Of a DNA stretch of 64,000 bases, positions 1 to 12,260 are shown piece after piece; positions within the stretch are counted from its first letter, which is position 1, and every line of letters starts with the position of its first letter. The position numbers and the translations under genes are program-made. Source of the stretch: Nansenia antarctica (taxonomy: Eukaryota > Chordata > Actinopteri > Argentiniformes > Microstomatidae); contig OZ022339.1 of NCBI GenBank assembly GCA_963989245.1, forward strand, positions 14,714,989 to 14,778,988, given 5' to 3'. The notes beneath the pieces were generated by a model that made no database searches, had not been told where the DNA came from, and was given only the letters and a program-made list of their open reading frames with translations.

Positions 1-447
1 TCTTTTCAAAGTCTAAAAGTCAACATTAGAGCAGTCTCTCCCTCGCTTCAAAACTAATATAAATGTTGAATTAATGACGGATGGGCAGAGGTGCATTTCC
101 ATCAGTCTGCTCCCATTCCCATAACGCTGCCTAGCCAGGTCTATTAACCACCTGTTGAACACAGCGTTAGCCAAATGTCACTCCAGTGTCAGAAATACAC
201 GGGGACAAACTACAAAAATGCCTTGAAGATATTCAATAATGCCCCAGAAATCATAGACCCAGGGGCAAACTTGTCCACAAAATGTTTCAGCGCAACTTTG
301 TTATTAGATTTCATGAGATTTCCGTGCTTTGGCAGTGTCGTTCAATAAACTGCTGCTTGTGAATACTTATTTCCCCCACTGTGTATGTATGTATGCATGC
401 ATCCATGAGGAAAACATTCCCCACACCATTACGCCACATGAATGAAT

Positions 448-448
<1 letters not shown>

Positions 449-490
<42 letters not shown>

Positions 491-499
491 TGTGTGTGT
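449..499. repeat. (GT)n microsatellite
   Basis: About 25 GT dinucleotides with one A interruption. Confidence 0.95.
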
Positions 500-604
500 T
501 AGGGCTGTCAATGTTATGGTTTGTATACTGGGTTGTAATTATGATGACAGTCGTTGGTTACATTTGTGACTTTGGACCAATCAAAGTGAAGGGGTGGGAT
601 AGGA

Positions 605-805
605 GGGGTAGTGGTGGTCTAGTGGATAGTGAGTTGGACTTGGGATCGGAAGGTTGTGAGTTCAAATCCCGCCTGAAACCACACCACTACTAGTGTGCCC
701 TTGAGTAAGGCACTTAGCCCTCAGTTACTCCAGGGGGAATGTCCCTGTAATTCGTAATTGTAAGTTGCTTTGGATAAAGGCGTCTGCTAAATGGCTAAAT
801 TAAAA
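605..805 (+). mobile_element. tRNA-derived V-type SINE
   Basis: The 5' part has tRNA-like A and B boxes (GTGGTCTAGTGGATAGTGAG near 611 and GGTTCAAATCCCGCC-like near 652-673). It is followed by the conserved V-SINE core (CCCTTGAGTAAGGCACTT near 700) and the typical 3' tail ending near GCTTTGGATAAAGGCGTCTG. The same core occurs in reverse at 8925-9125 and 36335-36565. Confidence 0.85.
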
Positions 806-878
806 TTAAATTATAAACAAAAATGTCACAACAAATTGGCAAATATACAGTATATATATACATATATACATACACACA

Positions 879-1398
879 CTCACTGACTGAACACTTTGTT
901 AGGAACACCTGTACACCTTCTCATTCATTCAGGTGGTGTAATGGTGGGGGGAATGTTTTCTTGGCACACTGCGGGGCCGTTAATACCAATCAATCATCAC
1001 TTGAATGCCACAGCCTATTTGAGTATTGTTGTTGACCATGTGCATCCCTTCATGGCCACAATGTACCCATCTTCTAATGGCTATACTTCCAACATGATAA
1101 TGCACCATGTCACAAAGCATAAGTCGTCTCAAACTGGTTTCAATGAGTTCAGTGTTCTTCAGTGGCCTTCCCAGTCACCGGATCTGAATCCAATAGAACT
1201 CCTTTGGGATGTGGTAGAAAGGGAGATTCATAGCTTGAAAGGGCACCTGAAAAATCTTGCGTGATGCAATCATATCATGGACCAGAATCTCAAAGGAATG
1301 TTTCCAACATCTTTGGAAGAATTGAAGGCTGAAGAACTGAGGCTGTTCTGAGGGCAAAGCTTGGCCCTACCCAGTATTAGTATAGTGTTCAGTGAGTA
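879..1398 (+). mobile_element. Degenerate short Tc1/mariner element
   Basis: The ends form an imperfect inverted repeat (CACTCACTGACTGAACAC at the left, AGTGTTCAGTGAGT at the right). The middle translates on the + strand to the Tc1 transposase signature around the last catalytic Asp/Glu (WPSQSPDLNPIELLWD, about 1161-1210). Most of the transposase is missing, so this is an internally deleted relic. Confidence 0.8.
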
Positions 1399-1685
1399 TA
1401 TATTTGCCTTAATGTTGGTTTAAAAAAATATATCTATAATGCCCAAGAAATTTGTCAACAGGGGCATAATTTGCCCCCAATAAAAAAAAAAAACGATATT
1501 TCCTACACGGTCGGTCTTTCCCTTTAGATCCATCCAGGTCCACGTCAGATCCAGGTGCACATCAGATCCAGGTGCACGTCAGGCGCAGTGAACATCAAAC
1601 CTCCCCGTCAGAGAAAGTGCTGCCTCTAGACAGCTGCCTTGCTCTTCACACTCACTCAGAAGGAACGGCAAGGGAGCATCCTTTC

Positions 1686-2300
1686 TAGTGCTGTCCCAAA
1701 CGACTATTTTTCTAACGATTAATCTAGCGATTATTTTATCGATTATTCGATTAGTCTAACGACTAATTTATCGATAAGTCTAACGATAATTTTTGTACCG
1801 TAAAAAAAAAAAAAAAAAAAAACGTATTTGTCTCCACCTCACTGCTATGTTTAGCCAACTTGAATGCCAACATGGCCATTTAGAAGTCTGTCCATCACCA
1901 CAACACATAGCTAGCTAACGTTACTCTCGCTGCTATGTTATGATTAGCTAAATTGATGCTAACGTAGCATGCGAGCTACGAGCTAGATAACGTACAGTAG
2001 GTGCTCGCACCACAATGACAATAGGCTACCGTAGCTAGCCAGCTACATAGCTAACGTTACTAACACCAGAAGACAAGACATACAAACTGTGGTGAGCTAC
2101 ATTGCTTGTGTAACATTAGCTAGTAGCTATCCATTTTTCACTCATACACTTAATTGTCTCGCCTGGTAAAATAAAGGTTTAAAAAAAAAAAAAAAAAAAC
2201 GCCATTTTGTTTATTTACGACTAACCGACGCATATTACGCTAACCGACGTATTGACGTAGTCGATGACGTCGACGACGTCGAATAATCGTAACAGCCCTA
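1686..2300. mobile_element. Non-autonomous hAT element with perfect 8-bp target duplication
   Basis: Starts TAGTGCTGTC and ends AACAGCCCTA (imperfect terminal inverted repeat). It is flanked on both sides by ATCCTTTC (1678-1685 and 2301-2308), the 8-bp duplication expected for hAT. The interior is rich in CGATTA/TCGAT palindromes and holds two poly-A runs. No coding sequence is seen. Confidence 0.85.
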
Positions 2301-2722
2301 ATCCTTTCATACCTACCTCTCCTTTCTCACTATCTAAACATGCACTGTCGTACCTTAGGGCCCTCTCGTTGTTCATTATGACACGCGCACACACAGTTGC
2401 ACCACTGGGTCAACAGTTGTTTAGCTAAAGTACCCTCTCTCTTGCCCAGAGAGACTCCGATGCCTTTCGTTTGACATTCCTCACTTCTCTGTACTCCCCC
2501 TGCAGTGTATCTAAGAGGTTAGGTCAAATCCTTTCTGGGAATTGCAACTTACTCCTCACATCTGGCGCCATCATCACATGCTTTCAATACAAAACGTCTC
2601 ATTTCCTGTCTCTGCTGGCAAAGGATGGCTCCGGCCTAGTAGTTATGCTTGCCGTTCGTGTGTTTCCCTGAGCAATACGTGTGTGTAGAAAACCAGCAAG
2701 CACATCCAGTTTGAGTGTATAC

Positions 2723-3558
2723 TAGGGATGCACCGAACATTCGGCCACCGAATGTATTCGGCCGAATATCGCAAAATAAAGCACATTCGGTATTCGGCCG
2801 AATGTGTGAAAACACCGAATGTTTACCACCGAATAGTGGGCTTGTTTTGATGATACTTGCCAGGTCATTCTAAGGGAAGAACTGACGATGAGTGAAGGGA
2901 AGTCCAGGGTAGATGTAGACAGGGTTGATTGGGAGTGGAGACAGAGGGTTGATTGGGAGTGGAGACAGGTGTGCAGGTTTGGCTGAAGATCTAATTAGCG
3001 GGGACAAGCCTCAGCTGCGGCTGGGGGCGGGGGAGGGTGTGTGAAGGCCCAGCCGTAACACTATGTCATTGAACCATACGGACATCAATACTTAAGCCAC
3101 AACATACAGAATTATCAAAATCCTGTAGCATCTCTTTAAAGAGAGTTCACCTAATTAGTTAACTTGCAATCTTCCAAAGTATTTTGTAATAATATTATCA
3201 TGGCACATCATTCTTGTTAACACAAGTCATGAATAAAGCTTCGGCCTACATTGATGAAAGATTTTCTTTCAGCAGCTATTCAGGGAAAACAAAAACATTT
3301 AATTTGACTGATTTATTTTATTTATTGTGCTTTGTTGGTATAGACTGATGTCTGCTGGAATGTTCAATAAAAGTTATTTTTTTTTTCAATCTCAATTTCT
3401 TTCTTTGAGAAGCATGAATAAAAAGCAAAATGTATTTAGTTTATGCAATGATAAAATTAAAAACTGCCGATACACATTCGGTATTCGGTATTCGGCCAAG
3501 TGTTTCCTTAAATTCGGCTTCGGCCTCGGCCAAGAATTTTCATTTCGGTGCATCCCTA
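2723..3558. mobile_element. Non-autonomous hAT element, family 'TTCGGTGCATCCCTA', copy 1
   Basis: Ends are TAGGGATGCACCGAA and its reverse complement TTCGGTGCATCCCTA. Both flanks carry GTGTATAC (2715-2722 and 3559-3566), a perfect 8-bp duplication. Both ends contain many TTCGG/CCGAA inverted motifs. The outer parts match the copy at 12987-13969, but the middle (about 2855-3255) is different sequence. Confidence 0.88.
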
Positions 3559-3784
3559 GTGTATACCTTTCAAAACAAACACAAAGGTAATGCCTCAGTG
3601 GTTGAGCTTTACCATGTGACTCTCTGACTGTTTGGCCTGCTACTATCACCCGGTTAGCGATACTTCCTAACTGTAGGGATGTCTCGGATTTGTCCTTGAC
3701 GCATGAAGTAGTGCTTTATCTAATCAGCCTGTAACTTATTAAAGTGTTGTGTTGACCCCCAATGCCGTGTCTGTGTGTCTCCAG

Positions 3785-3949
3785 CCCACAGTGTCCAGCA
3801 GTCACGGAGGAGGCACCAGTGAGGAGCAGCAGCTGTACTGGGCCAAAGGCACAGGCTTCGGTACGGGCTCCACAGCCTCAGGCTGGGACGTGGAGCAGGC
3901 CCTCACCAAGCAGAGGCTAGAGGAGGAGCATGTCACCTGTCTGCTGCAG
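3785..3949 (+). CDS. birc6: birc6 exon A (first in window)
   Basis: 55 codons, phase 0 at both ends. The acceptor is GTGTCTCCAG just before 3785 and the donor is CAG|GTAGGG at 3950. The translation begins PTVSSSHGGGTSEEQQ and ends in the conserved ALTKQRLEEEHVTCLLQ helix of BIRC6. The S/G-rich start is the variable linker and the rest is the strongly conserved segment upstream of the UBC region. The Met-initiated reading that begins at 3749 is an artefact of reading back into the intron. Confidence 0.95.
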
Positions 3950-4041
3950 GTAGGGTCACCTAACGTTGGGTCACGCCCAGTGTGTCAGGAGACACACTTT
4001 TATATGTATTTGTTCTAACTGTGATCCTCACTCCTATGATG

Positions 4042-4234
4042 CAGTGGTTTTCAAACCTCTCCTCGGGGACCCCCAGCCGCTCCACATATTTGATCTGTTC
4101 CACCACCAGCACACCTGATTCAACTAATCAAGTAGGATTTGTACTTGATAAGTTGAATCAGGTGTGCTGGTGGTGGAACAGATCAAATATGTGGAGCGGC
4201 TGGGGGTCCCCGAGGAGAGGTTTGAGAACCACTG
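4042..4234. mobile_element. Long-hairpin MITE, hAT-like ends
   Basis: The two halves are almost perfect reverse complements over roughly 90 bases each (CAGTGGTTTTCAAACC at the left, GGTTTGAGAACCACTG at the right) around a short loop near 4130-4145. The ends resemble hAT CAGTGGT-type termini. I found no clear 8-bp flanking duplication. Confidence 0.8.
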
Positions 4235-4494
4235 TTCTAGAGTAACTACTAGAGTAACTACTTGTCACTATGTACCAACTGAGTAAGTTTATTGAATTGC
4301 CACGACTTCACTGTTCTCATGCCATTCATATTTTCTTGGAAAACAGAATTGAAGAGCTTATAAACGTTTAAACTTTTTGACGGTATGAATACATGATTAA
4401 TTAAGTTAAGAATTAAAGATAAGTGACCCTGCAGTCACGCCTGTGTAAGGTGCTGTGGAGGCTGTATGTGGAGGCTGTATTGTATGTGTGCCAC

Positions 4495-4760
4495 CTTTAC
4501 TTTACTTTTATTTATTTATTTTGTATAGCACTTATCAAGACAGCAGTCACAAAGTGCTTCACAGTACATTTGGTAGTATACAGCATAACACAGCAAGTAA
4601 ACAGCCAACAAATAAAATATAATTCATAAAATGGAAACAAGCACTTCACAAAAGCAATGAAACAAATGATAAAATGATAAAAAAGAAAATCAATACAGAT
4701 ATCAGAAGTAAAAAGAGAAAACAACTATGCCATCCCATATAAGTGGTTTTTTAAACGTTT
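4495..4760. repeat. Fish interspersed repeat (LINE/SINE 3'-end type)
   Basis: Begins with TTTATTTATTTTGTATAGCA, the reverse of the common fish TATATAGC-type 3' end, followed by an A-rich stretch with no coding capacity. It lies just upstream of exon B. Confidence 0.5.
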
Positions 4761-4805
4761 TTTTAAAAAGTGGTATGCACCTCTGCTCCCCCTCCGGTCC
4801 CTCAG

Positions 4806-4971
4806 GTGTTGGCCAGCTACATCAACCCAGCGGGCTGTGTGAGCCACGAAGAAGCCCCCGCGGGGGAGAGCAGGGGCCACAACAGCAACGCCCTTCCACC
4901 TGTCCTCCAGGAGCTGCTCAGCCAATCCTGCCTCATCCCGGCCATGTCCTCCTACCTGCGCAACGACTCCG
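4806..4971 (+). CDS. birc6: birc6 exon B
   Basis: 166 nt, entered in phase 0 after TCCCTCAG and left after the first base of a Val codon (CCG|GTAGGAA). The translation runs VLASYINPAG through an S/E-rich variable patch to the conserved LLSQSCLIPAMSSYLRNDS. The split codon is completed by the TG at the start of exon C after a 26.7-kb intron. Confidence 0.95.
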
Positions 4972-4994
4972 GTAGGAAACACTGCTGTCCTCTA

Positions 4995-5118
4995 GTCTCT
5001 GTGTCAGGAGAACTGCCATCCTCTAGTCTCTGTGTCAGTGTTGGGTTAGGGTGGTCGCTCACCCATCTATCCTCTAGTCTCTGTGTCAGTGTTGGGATAG
5101 GGTGGTCGCTCACCCATC
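4995..5118. repeat. Imperfect tandem duplication, ~58-bp unit
   Basis: The stretch around CCTCTAGTCTCTGTGTCAG and GTGGTCGCTCACCCATC occurs in two full and one partial copies just after the donor of exon B. Confidence 0.8.
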
Positions 5119-7018
5119 GATCCGTCAAGGAAAGCACGCAGTGGATCTTGGTTAACTTGTATGAAACTGTTTGGAAGCTCTTTGTGTTAAGTGTGGGATG
5201 CTCTCTCTGGTGTAGCTGTTTAATTTCAGTCATGTATTTTGACTGTGTTTTGGTTGTTGTGGCCTCTTTGAATCATTTGTGGAGGTTGAACAGGGAAACA
5301 TGAATGACTTTAAATGGAGAATCGGTTTATTACAGCTTTGCTAAATCCTGAAGAAGGGGGCAGAAAAGCTGCACTGAACTGGTGTTCTGCATCTATCTGT
5401 TAAAAGGCGTACGTGTGCCGATCATTTCTTTGAGTCAGCAGATGGAGCTGCTGTATCTCTCTTCCATCGAGGCTGTGAGCTTGTGGGTCGACACCTTGTT
5501 CCAATTGAAGTTCAATAAACTCGAAGCAATTTCAATGAGATGAATCCACTCTTTCAAGATTCCCATCCACTCTTTATTCAGTCCTTTCATGCACAGGAGC
5601 GAAATTTGTTCAATCCAATTTGATTTTGATTAGTTGTTTCCTGTGACTTTGGTGGTAATTATTGGGAGTTGTTATTGGGTGTTCTAAAATGTAATTACAT
5701 TTTATTATTTCAACTGAAGATGGGAAACATCTCTAAGAACTAATTGTCTCTGCTGAATTAAACAGTTCATTTTAGATTTTTGAATATGCAAGAAGCGTAT
5801 TTGTCTGATGAGAATTAATTTAGCGTTGTTGCAAGTTAGGAGCAACTTTAAGAACTTTTTGTCCCTTGAGAAGCATTGGTGGGGAAGCTTTGTAGTAATT
5901 GTAATTCCAAATGTGTATCATGATAATTCTTCAGGGGAGTGTGTGATGTTATCCATGGATAAAAAAGCCTGTATTTGAAAGCAGGATTCTCTGGTAATCC
6001 TCATTCCCTGGTGTAAAGAGTTGACATACAGAGAGCACTGACCTTACACCTGAGATCTCTCTACTGTACAGAAGAGAGTTTCCAGAAAGCTTAAGTAGTA
6101 CTTTCTCATTTAACAATGCAGGCCCACTCCTTCCTTAGACCAGCAAATGTCTTTGTTTGTTCGCTAGTTTTGTTCAAGCACAAAAGATTGACTAGCCAAC
6201 ATTGATTTGACAGTTGTTACTCTCTTGCCGCTTTGTGGCAGGGTTGTTAGGTCATCTGTGAGTTGGTGTTAATTTTGGCTGGCTTTTTAGTCATTAAGTC
6301 TTGGTTTTTGGACGAATGCAATGCACACTGGTTTTGGTCACATTTAGTAATTTCTGTCCTTTGTTTTGGTCTAATTTTGGTTTACGAAGACTTAGGGCAT
6401 TTTAGTGTGGTTTTGGTCTACAAACATTTTTGGCGAGTTTTCGTCGATGACTAGGGCTGGACTAAAATGTTTTGGAGTTTTTGTGGACTGAAACTGCACT
6501 GGAATGTTTTCAATTTTCGTCAACGGGAACTGGACCGGAACTAAGAAGGATGGAGGTGACTGGGTGTGACTAGAACTGCTGTGTCTAAAGACCAAGTGAC
6601 TAAAAAGCCTGCCAAAATGAACTGCTGAGAGTCCAGTGGAACATGCATGCTTAGTGTGTGCTGTGTGTCCGATGGACAGCATCCATCCATTACATTTATT
6701 TCCAGCAACCAGTTGTGGAGTTCAGTCAAGGGTCTACTACAGTTTGAATAGGCATTCAGTGTTTCGTCAAGGTGGGGAGTACAAAGCTTTTTGTTGTTTT
6801 CGATTTTGTGTCCAGCATCGCCTCCGTTCACAAGTACTTGCTGTTGTTTATCAAACTGTGGAGATAATTGCTCTGGGTACCTTAAGCTGTCGCACAGCCT
6901 CTGTCCAAAGCTGTTAGCATGTGTGTTCACAGGAGCGTGTGTGTACATGCTATTAATGCGCCCCTGGTCTCATAATTAAATAACAGATAAAGGGATCAGT
7001 AATGTAATTGCTCCTCAT

Positions 7019-7052
<34 letters not shown>

Positions 7053-7719
7053 CAGGGTTTTTCCTGCATTGAAAATGTTTAGGCAGCCCGTCTGAGGCTT
7101 TTTTCGCTCCGCCTAAGCCATCTAGGAGAAATCACGCAAGAAAAAAACATGTATTGCTGCAATTCGGTCGTGTCTGTGCGTGCATGCTGTGTGTGCATGC
7201 AAACTTGCAGCAATGGAATTGTGTTAATCGGTGACAACTTAACAGCCTGCTTTCATTGTCACTCAAAGGCAAGTCGTAATGATGACACCATTCCTTTTAA
7301 AATGGCAAATGGTGAAATCGTTCCAGCCAATTTGATAACCCATAGTGGATTAATCACCAAAAACACTGTTCTAAATGGCCAGTTAAGTCTGTGGCCTTCA
7401 TTTGGTGAACGCTGATGATGGAAGTCAGGTGGCTCCTGTCCTTTGTGTCAGCGGCAGCCCTGCGAGCCGTTCATAAGCAGAGGGTCTGGTGGGTCTGGTG
7501 GTGATGAAAACATGTCTCTTAAACATTGGGTATTCCTTCCAGAAAGCATAGAGAGCCAGACGGGGAACAACCAGCTGAAGGAAGTTATACTATTTCAATT
7601 AACTCTCACCCACCCCTGTGGGTGAATGCGTACTTCAGAATGGTCTAGAGATCCCTTTAGAAAGAAGTCGATTGTCCACACGTAAGATCAAGTTCGAATT
7701 AATGTATTTTAGTTATATA
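5119..7719 (+). other. Intron DNA without recognised gene
   Basis: No coding signal that I trust. 6245-6480 has T-rich sequence resembling the ends of the hAT family at 11393-17019 (GGTGTTAATTTTGGCTGGC), probably an old degraded copy. A 30-bp (TG)n lies at 7021-7050. Confidence 0.5.
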
Positions 7720-8150
7720 CAGGGGTGCAAACTTGTCACCTTTCTGCTAAATTAGCCGTTTTTACTTCAAAATAGGTCATCCACGTGAATCGTGTAGATC
7801 TGCCCAAAACATATTTGGGTTGGGGGGGGGTCTACGTCTCATCCAAGTCACATGATGACTATTCTTCTAACTAATCTTCCTGTTTACTCAACTCCGCTGC
7901 TGTTGAAATAACTTTTAGCTTCATGCAGCTAGATACAATTCTAGACAGTTTGGAGGACACAGTCACAGTAAGCAACCTGTTTTCAACATAATTATGCGGG
8001 TGTTAAGGTTAGGACCGCCGCTGAGACCACCATTAGTGCTAGCGCTATCCACCCCAACCCTATCAACAAAAATGTTATCCACACATTGATAATTGTCTTA
8101 GTGAGAAAAATAGTGTCACCTTTTTGGGCCATCACCAGTTTGCACCCCTG
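7720..8150. mobile_element. Non-autonomous hAT-like element
   Basis: Ends are CAGGGGTGCAAACTTGTCACC and the reverse complement near GTGTCACC...AGTTTGCACCCCTG. TATATA touches the outer side of both ends, a 6-bp direct repeat that may be part of an 8-bp duplication in AT-rich DNA. The interior is non-coding. Confidence 0.75.
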
Positions 8151-8924
8151 TATATAGTAAAATTAGCCAAGCATTAAGCAGTATTACAGAATTCTGGATC
8201 AGATTGTATCTTGCCCTAGCAATCAACAAGTCGGGGTCAGTCCACAGTCTGACAACCTGTCTTTGCCTTGATCCCATATTTATACAAACTAGACAGAGGA
8301 TTTCTACAAGAATGTGTCATCTTCACTGATTGGTTCTTGGTATCTGTGCAGGTTTCGAGTCTTGTTCTTCTTCATGGGTTATCTACCTGAGGGGTTAATC
8401 TTTTGGTTGACACACACATTATCAAAAGTTAGCATCTATGCAGGAAACGAGCTCAGACGGTTTCCTGAGTTTGTATGTCTGAGGTGAAGCACCTGCTCCT
8501 CTCAACCATCTCTGCTCGAGCCTGTGACCTTTTGCACATCCTGTTACATCTCACACACTATGCATCTTGAAACACACTTGTCTTCATCTACAGAAATGAG
8601 TATATTTTAATGTAATAAAGGCATTTACAATAAGCGGTTTAAAGCATCATACTTTCTTTAAGTCAGGAGCTTTTCTTCTCCATGTCGTCAAAAACAGAAC
8701 CTCTCTTTTGACTTTGCGGGACCTTCCCATTTTCTCTCCACTGACTTCAGTCACTTATTTAAATGAACACATAGTACCTGATTTATCATTTTCAGTTATG
8801 TTAATACAAATCCCCAACAAGTATAGTTATGCTGATTATTGCTTGTTGTCATTAAAACATTCATGAAGAACATATACGGTACATAAAAGGATATTTTCCA
8901 ACACAGCCCAGTGATAAATAATAA

Positions 8925-9125
8925 TAATAAAATAATAGTTTATTGCCATGCAATCAACTTGTCAGTCAATTGTTGGATCAGCCATAGTCGGTGCCCCTGA
9001 AGTAATTAGGGGTTAAGTGCCTTGCTCAAGGACATGCAGCTCCCTCCTGAGGCGGTGATTGAACCAGCGACCTTCCTGATTGCCAGCCGGCCTCTCTAAC
9101 CTCTAGGCTACCGCCACCCCCGCGA
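8925..9125 (-). mobile_element. V-type tRNA SINE, reverse orientation
   Basis: Read on the - strand, a tRNA-like head (GGCGGTAGCCTAGAGGTTAG and a B box GGTTCAATCACCG) is followed by the V core CCTTGAGCAAGGCACTTAAC. A second copy in the same orientation lies at 36335-36565. Confidence 0.8.
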
Positions 9126-11339
9126 TAGGTAGAAGTGCGTGTGTGTCAGTCAGTCAGTCAGTAGAGGCACACCAGTTTGGTGCCACTGGGTGTATTTGAT
9201 TTGTGGATATGATCTTCTGTTCAGTGTTCATGCTCTGGGTTACTTAATGCAAACACACAGGCCTTTAACATCCACCCCACTGAGGGTTCCCCTCCATCAT
9301 TACTACTGGCTCACTTCATTTGGTTTATGTTATGGAAGGTGTTACCTGGATTCGAACCGGAGCATTGAATGCATTACCCTCATCTGACATGTAATAGGAG
9401 CTTTTATTTATTTTTCTCTCATCTGAGCTCCCCTTTTCTCCAGTGGCATCAGGCACGCAGACTAAGATGGTTCCGGAAGCTTTTTTGATGATAGAGAATT
9501 GAAAATGGAGCATGTCCCCCTTTGCAGTATGCTAACGTAATTAGCTTTTGCTACGGTGAAGAAAGTGTTTTAATGAAGCTTGTGGGGACATTTTATATAA
9601 CACAAGTCTAGAAGCATGATTGGACCTACTGTCAAACAACAATAAATGGTCCAAAATCATTGTTACCCTATCATTGTGAATATAAGGGCTTGCAACCTCA
9701 AAGTAGGGGAGGCTGGTGAAGGTAGACGGAGGATGGGCTAATTTCTCTGCATGGACATCGTCCCAAACAGATGTCCACACATGTCACATGACACCATCAT
9801 AAAATAGCCGCTGTTGTAAAACCCACGGCTCCCTTCTGCCTTGACTTTTCCTGAATGTCTGTTTTTAACACAGTAACGTTGTTACCATTTTAAACTCACA
9901 CACACAAACAAATCTGGAATCATTGTCATGACGACCACTGCTTTTAGCCAACCAGTAACGTCCTGAGGTACGACTGACACCTGCTCCCAAAAGTCACTGT
10001 GGCTTCTCCTCTCATCGTGGCCAGTGCTGCGTTCCCCTGCGCTCTCTCAGAGGACCAGGGAAACCCCCCGGTGTGGTGGGCTTACCACCGCCCCTGCTCC
10101 CCTCTCTCCCCCCCGCTGTCAGGCCTCCCCCATCCCTCCCCCATGTCTCCCTCCTTCGGCCACAACGCATTGCCCCACGCCCATGTTCGGCATGAGTCAT
10201 CGGTGTCCCTGCGATCCTTCTGAGATGCGTTCCGCCCGCCCCGGCGCACTCCATCACAGGAAGATAACCCATTACTGAGAGGTAATGCCTTCTGATGTCA
10301 CATCCAAACTCATTTATTTTAATTGAAAATTCCATTTCTTTTATTTCTCTTGTGTGCACCCGGCGCACCCCACCACCGCTGACCTACCTCCCCCTGGCGT
10401 GCTTGTTTAGAGAAGCTTGTAATATAAGACCCCTAATTAGGTAGATGATGTTTATGGGTGTCATGAAGAGACGGTATAGGAAGATGTTACTGATTGGCCG
10501 GGTTGTTGAATTGCACACAGGATCATGTGTCTAGAGGGTTGTCCCTCCTCTCCTCCCTCCCTCCCTATTCTTCCCCTCTAACACAGATTTAAAGTTATTC
10601 TAGGCTGAATCTGGCAGCGCCAGAGAATGACCGCTTTGACCCATCATTCATGTTTAGTGGGCCTGCATATTGACGGTTGGGGGTGGGGGGATGATTCATG
10701 ACCTAGACCGCCAGAGACATGAAAAGACCCTCGAGGGGGACTATGGCCCCACGCTCCTCTCTCGTCCCCCCCTCCCCCCCTGCTCCCCTACAAGGTTCTC
10801 CCTCCGTTACCAGACCTGTTGTTAGCGGAGCCACAAAGTGAATGCTAAAGAGCTAGCGTCTCCAGAGTCTTGATCCATCCCCCCCCACTGCTGTTCTCCA
10901 ATAACATGTGGTCTAGCAGGGGTGGACCCCCCGTCGTCAGCATGGTAAAGAGTTGTCTCTGACCCTGACCTCCTCTCTTGCTTTTGAGCGGAGCTCTGTG
11001 TGTAGGAGATGTTGTGCACATGACACACATTTGCACAATACACCCAGTTCCTCCGGCCTCGGAGAGGAGAGTCGGAGAGGAGAGGAGAGAGGTCAGAGGA
11101 GGGCTAGAAACACATGAAGTCACCGTCAAGTCATAGTGCTGTTTTGCTCTGGGTGGACTAGTAATGCCTGTCTTCTCAGTACGAATGTGTGATGCTGTGC
11201 TGTGTGATTTCATTCATTGCATCACCTGGTTGGTCTTAAAGGACGGTGTGTGTTTTCCACAAGAATATGTAGTGTTTTCTCGCCCTACGTCCTGCTACCT
11301 TCCTCCTCTTGTTTGTCCTTGGGCCCTATTGATTCAAAT

Positions 11340-11377
<38 letters not shown>

Positions 11378-11392
11378 ATAGTGGCAATGGAC
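9126..11392 (+). other. Intron DNA without recognised gene or transposon
   Basis: Mixed-complexity sequence. 9900-10520 is free of recognisable repeats and has short palindromes and homeodomain-like CTAATTAG sites near 10432, so it is a candidate non-coding element only. C-rich runs lie at 10090-10150 and 10760-10790, and a (CA)n at 11342-11375. Confidence 0.4.
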
Positions 11393-11876
11393 CAGTGTTC
11401 ATTTTGGCAGATATTTTAGATTTAGTCTTATCTTAATCTTTAGATGAAAATACACATCAGTTTTAGTCACATTTGGTCATTTTTATCCTCCTTAGTTGTA
11501 GTCTGGTTTTAGTCTTGTCGCAGGGACTCCCTGCTTTATATTTGATGTTTTCTATTCAAATTAATTTAACTAGGTTATTACAGGTATTTGTAAGTCAGTT
11601 GGTAAGTTGTTGTCAGGTTGTATAGAGTATGCTGGTATTCAATAGATATAGGCCTAATTAGTAGGGGTGTAACGGATCGCCCCCCACGGTTCGGCACGCA
11701 TGTGTACCGCGGATCAATTGCAAAAGGTATTTCGATTACTTAATATTAGTTAATATCCCTTGTAAATCACAATGTAGAGTTGCCATGAAAAGATAGACGC
11801 GACAGTTGCGTGCCTTGTTTTACTCTAAAGCGCAATGATAGGTTGATAATGGAAAAAAAAAAATCCAGAACAACAA

Positions 11877-11999
11877 GGCTGCGTTCGTAAATTCGCTTTG
11901 GAATCCGATCAGCATTCATGGAACGCCTCTTGTCCAATCAAATTACTTCGGACCCAGTGTGCTCTCCGGCGCTCTCAGAGCAAATTTACGAACGCAGCC
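11877..11999. mobile_element. Small palindromic-end MITE, copy 1
   Basis: Terminal inverted repeat GGCTGCGTTCGTAAATTCGC / AATTTACGAACGCAGCC. The interior carries CTTGTCCAATCAAATTACTT, shared with the copies at 13350-13488 (reversed) and 14637-14775. Confidence 0.85.
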
Positions 12000-12059
12000 C
12001 AAGTGTATCATGGCGAGTGCTGCTAATGTTGGCGACAGAGAAGAACTCAATGCCTCCCT

Positions 12060-12260
12060 CGTCATTTAAATCCCATGTATGGGAGCACTTTGGCTTCTCT
12101 GTCAATTATAACAATGACGGACAGTGTCATTGGAAGTGTGGTCGATAAAAAAGTTACGGTGTTTAAGCGTTGTGCAACGAGAAAGTCGTACGAGCATGGC
12201 CACACATTTGCCGCGACATCACCCTGGTGTGTTGACGGGAGGCACGAAAAAGGCAGCTTG
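12060..12260 (+). pseudogene. BED-type zinc finger remnant of a hAT transposase
   Basis: Two overlapping + frames together resemble the N-terminal BED domain of ZBED/hAT transposases: aromatic WEHFGF, then a VFKRCATRKSY-like Cys segment, then a third-frame THLPRHHPGV. In-frame stops interrupt every frame. It is the only coding trace in the element 11662-12724. Confidence 0.6.

Larger units (their letters stand above)
1..3784 (+). other. birc6 intron upstream of exon A (partial)
   Basis: No exon of birc6 or another gene is recognisable here. The stretch holds a GT microsatellite, a V-type SINE, a Tc1 fragment and two hAT elements, listed separately. The pieces 1-448, 1399-1685, 2309-2714 and 3567-3784 look like ordinary intron. 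The last ends in the pyrimidine tract and AG before exon A. Confidence 0.7.

Noticed and set aside
896..1264. Intact Tc1 transposase gene
   Set aside because: Only the last catalytic region is recognisable, the N-terminal domains are missing and the element is about 520 bp.
2471..2671. Possible additional birc6 exon
   Set aside because: Translation does not match the BIRC6 segment upstream of exon A and there is no AG/GT pair in phase.
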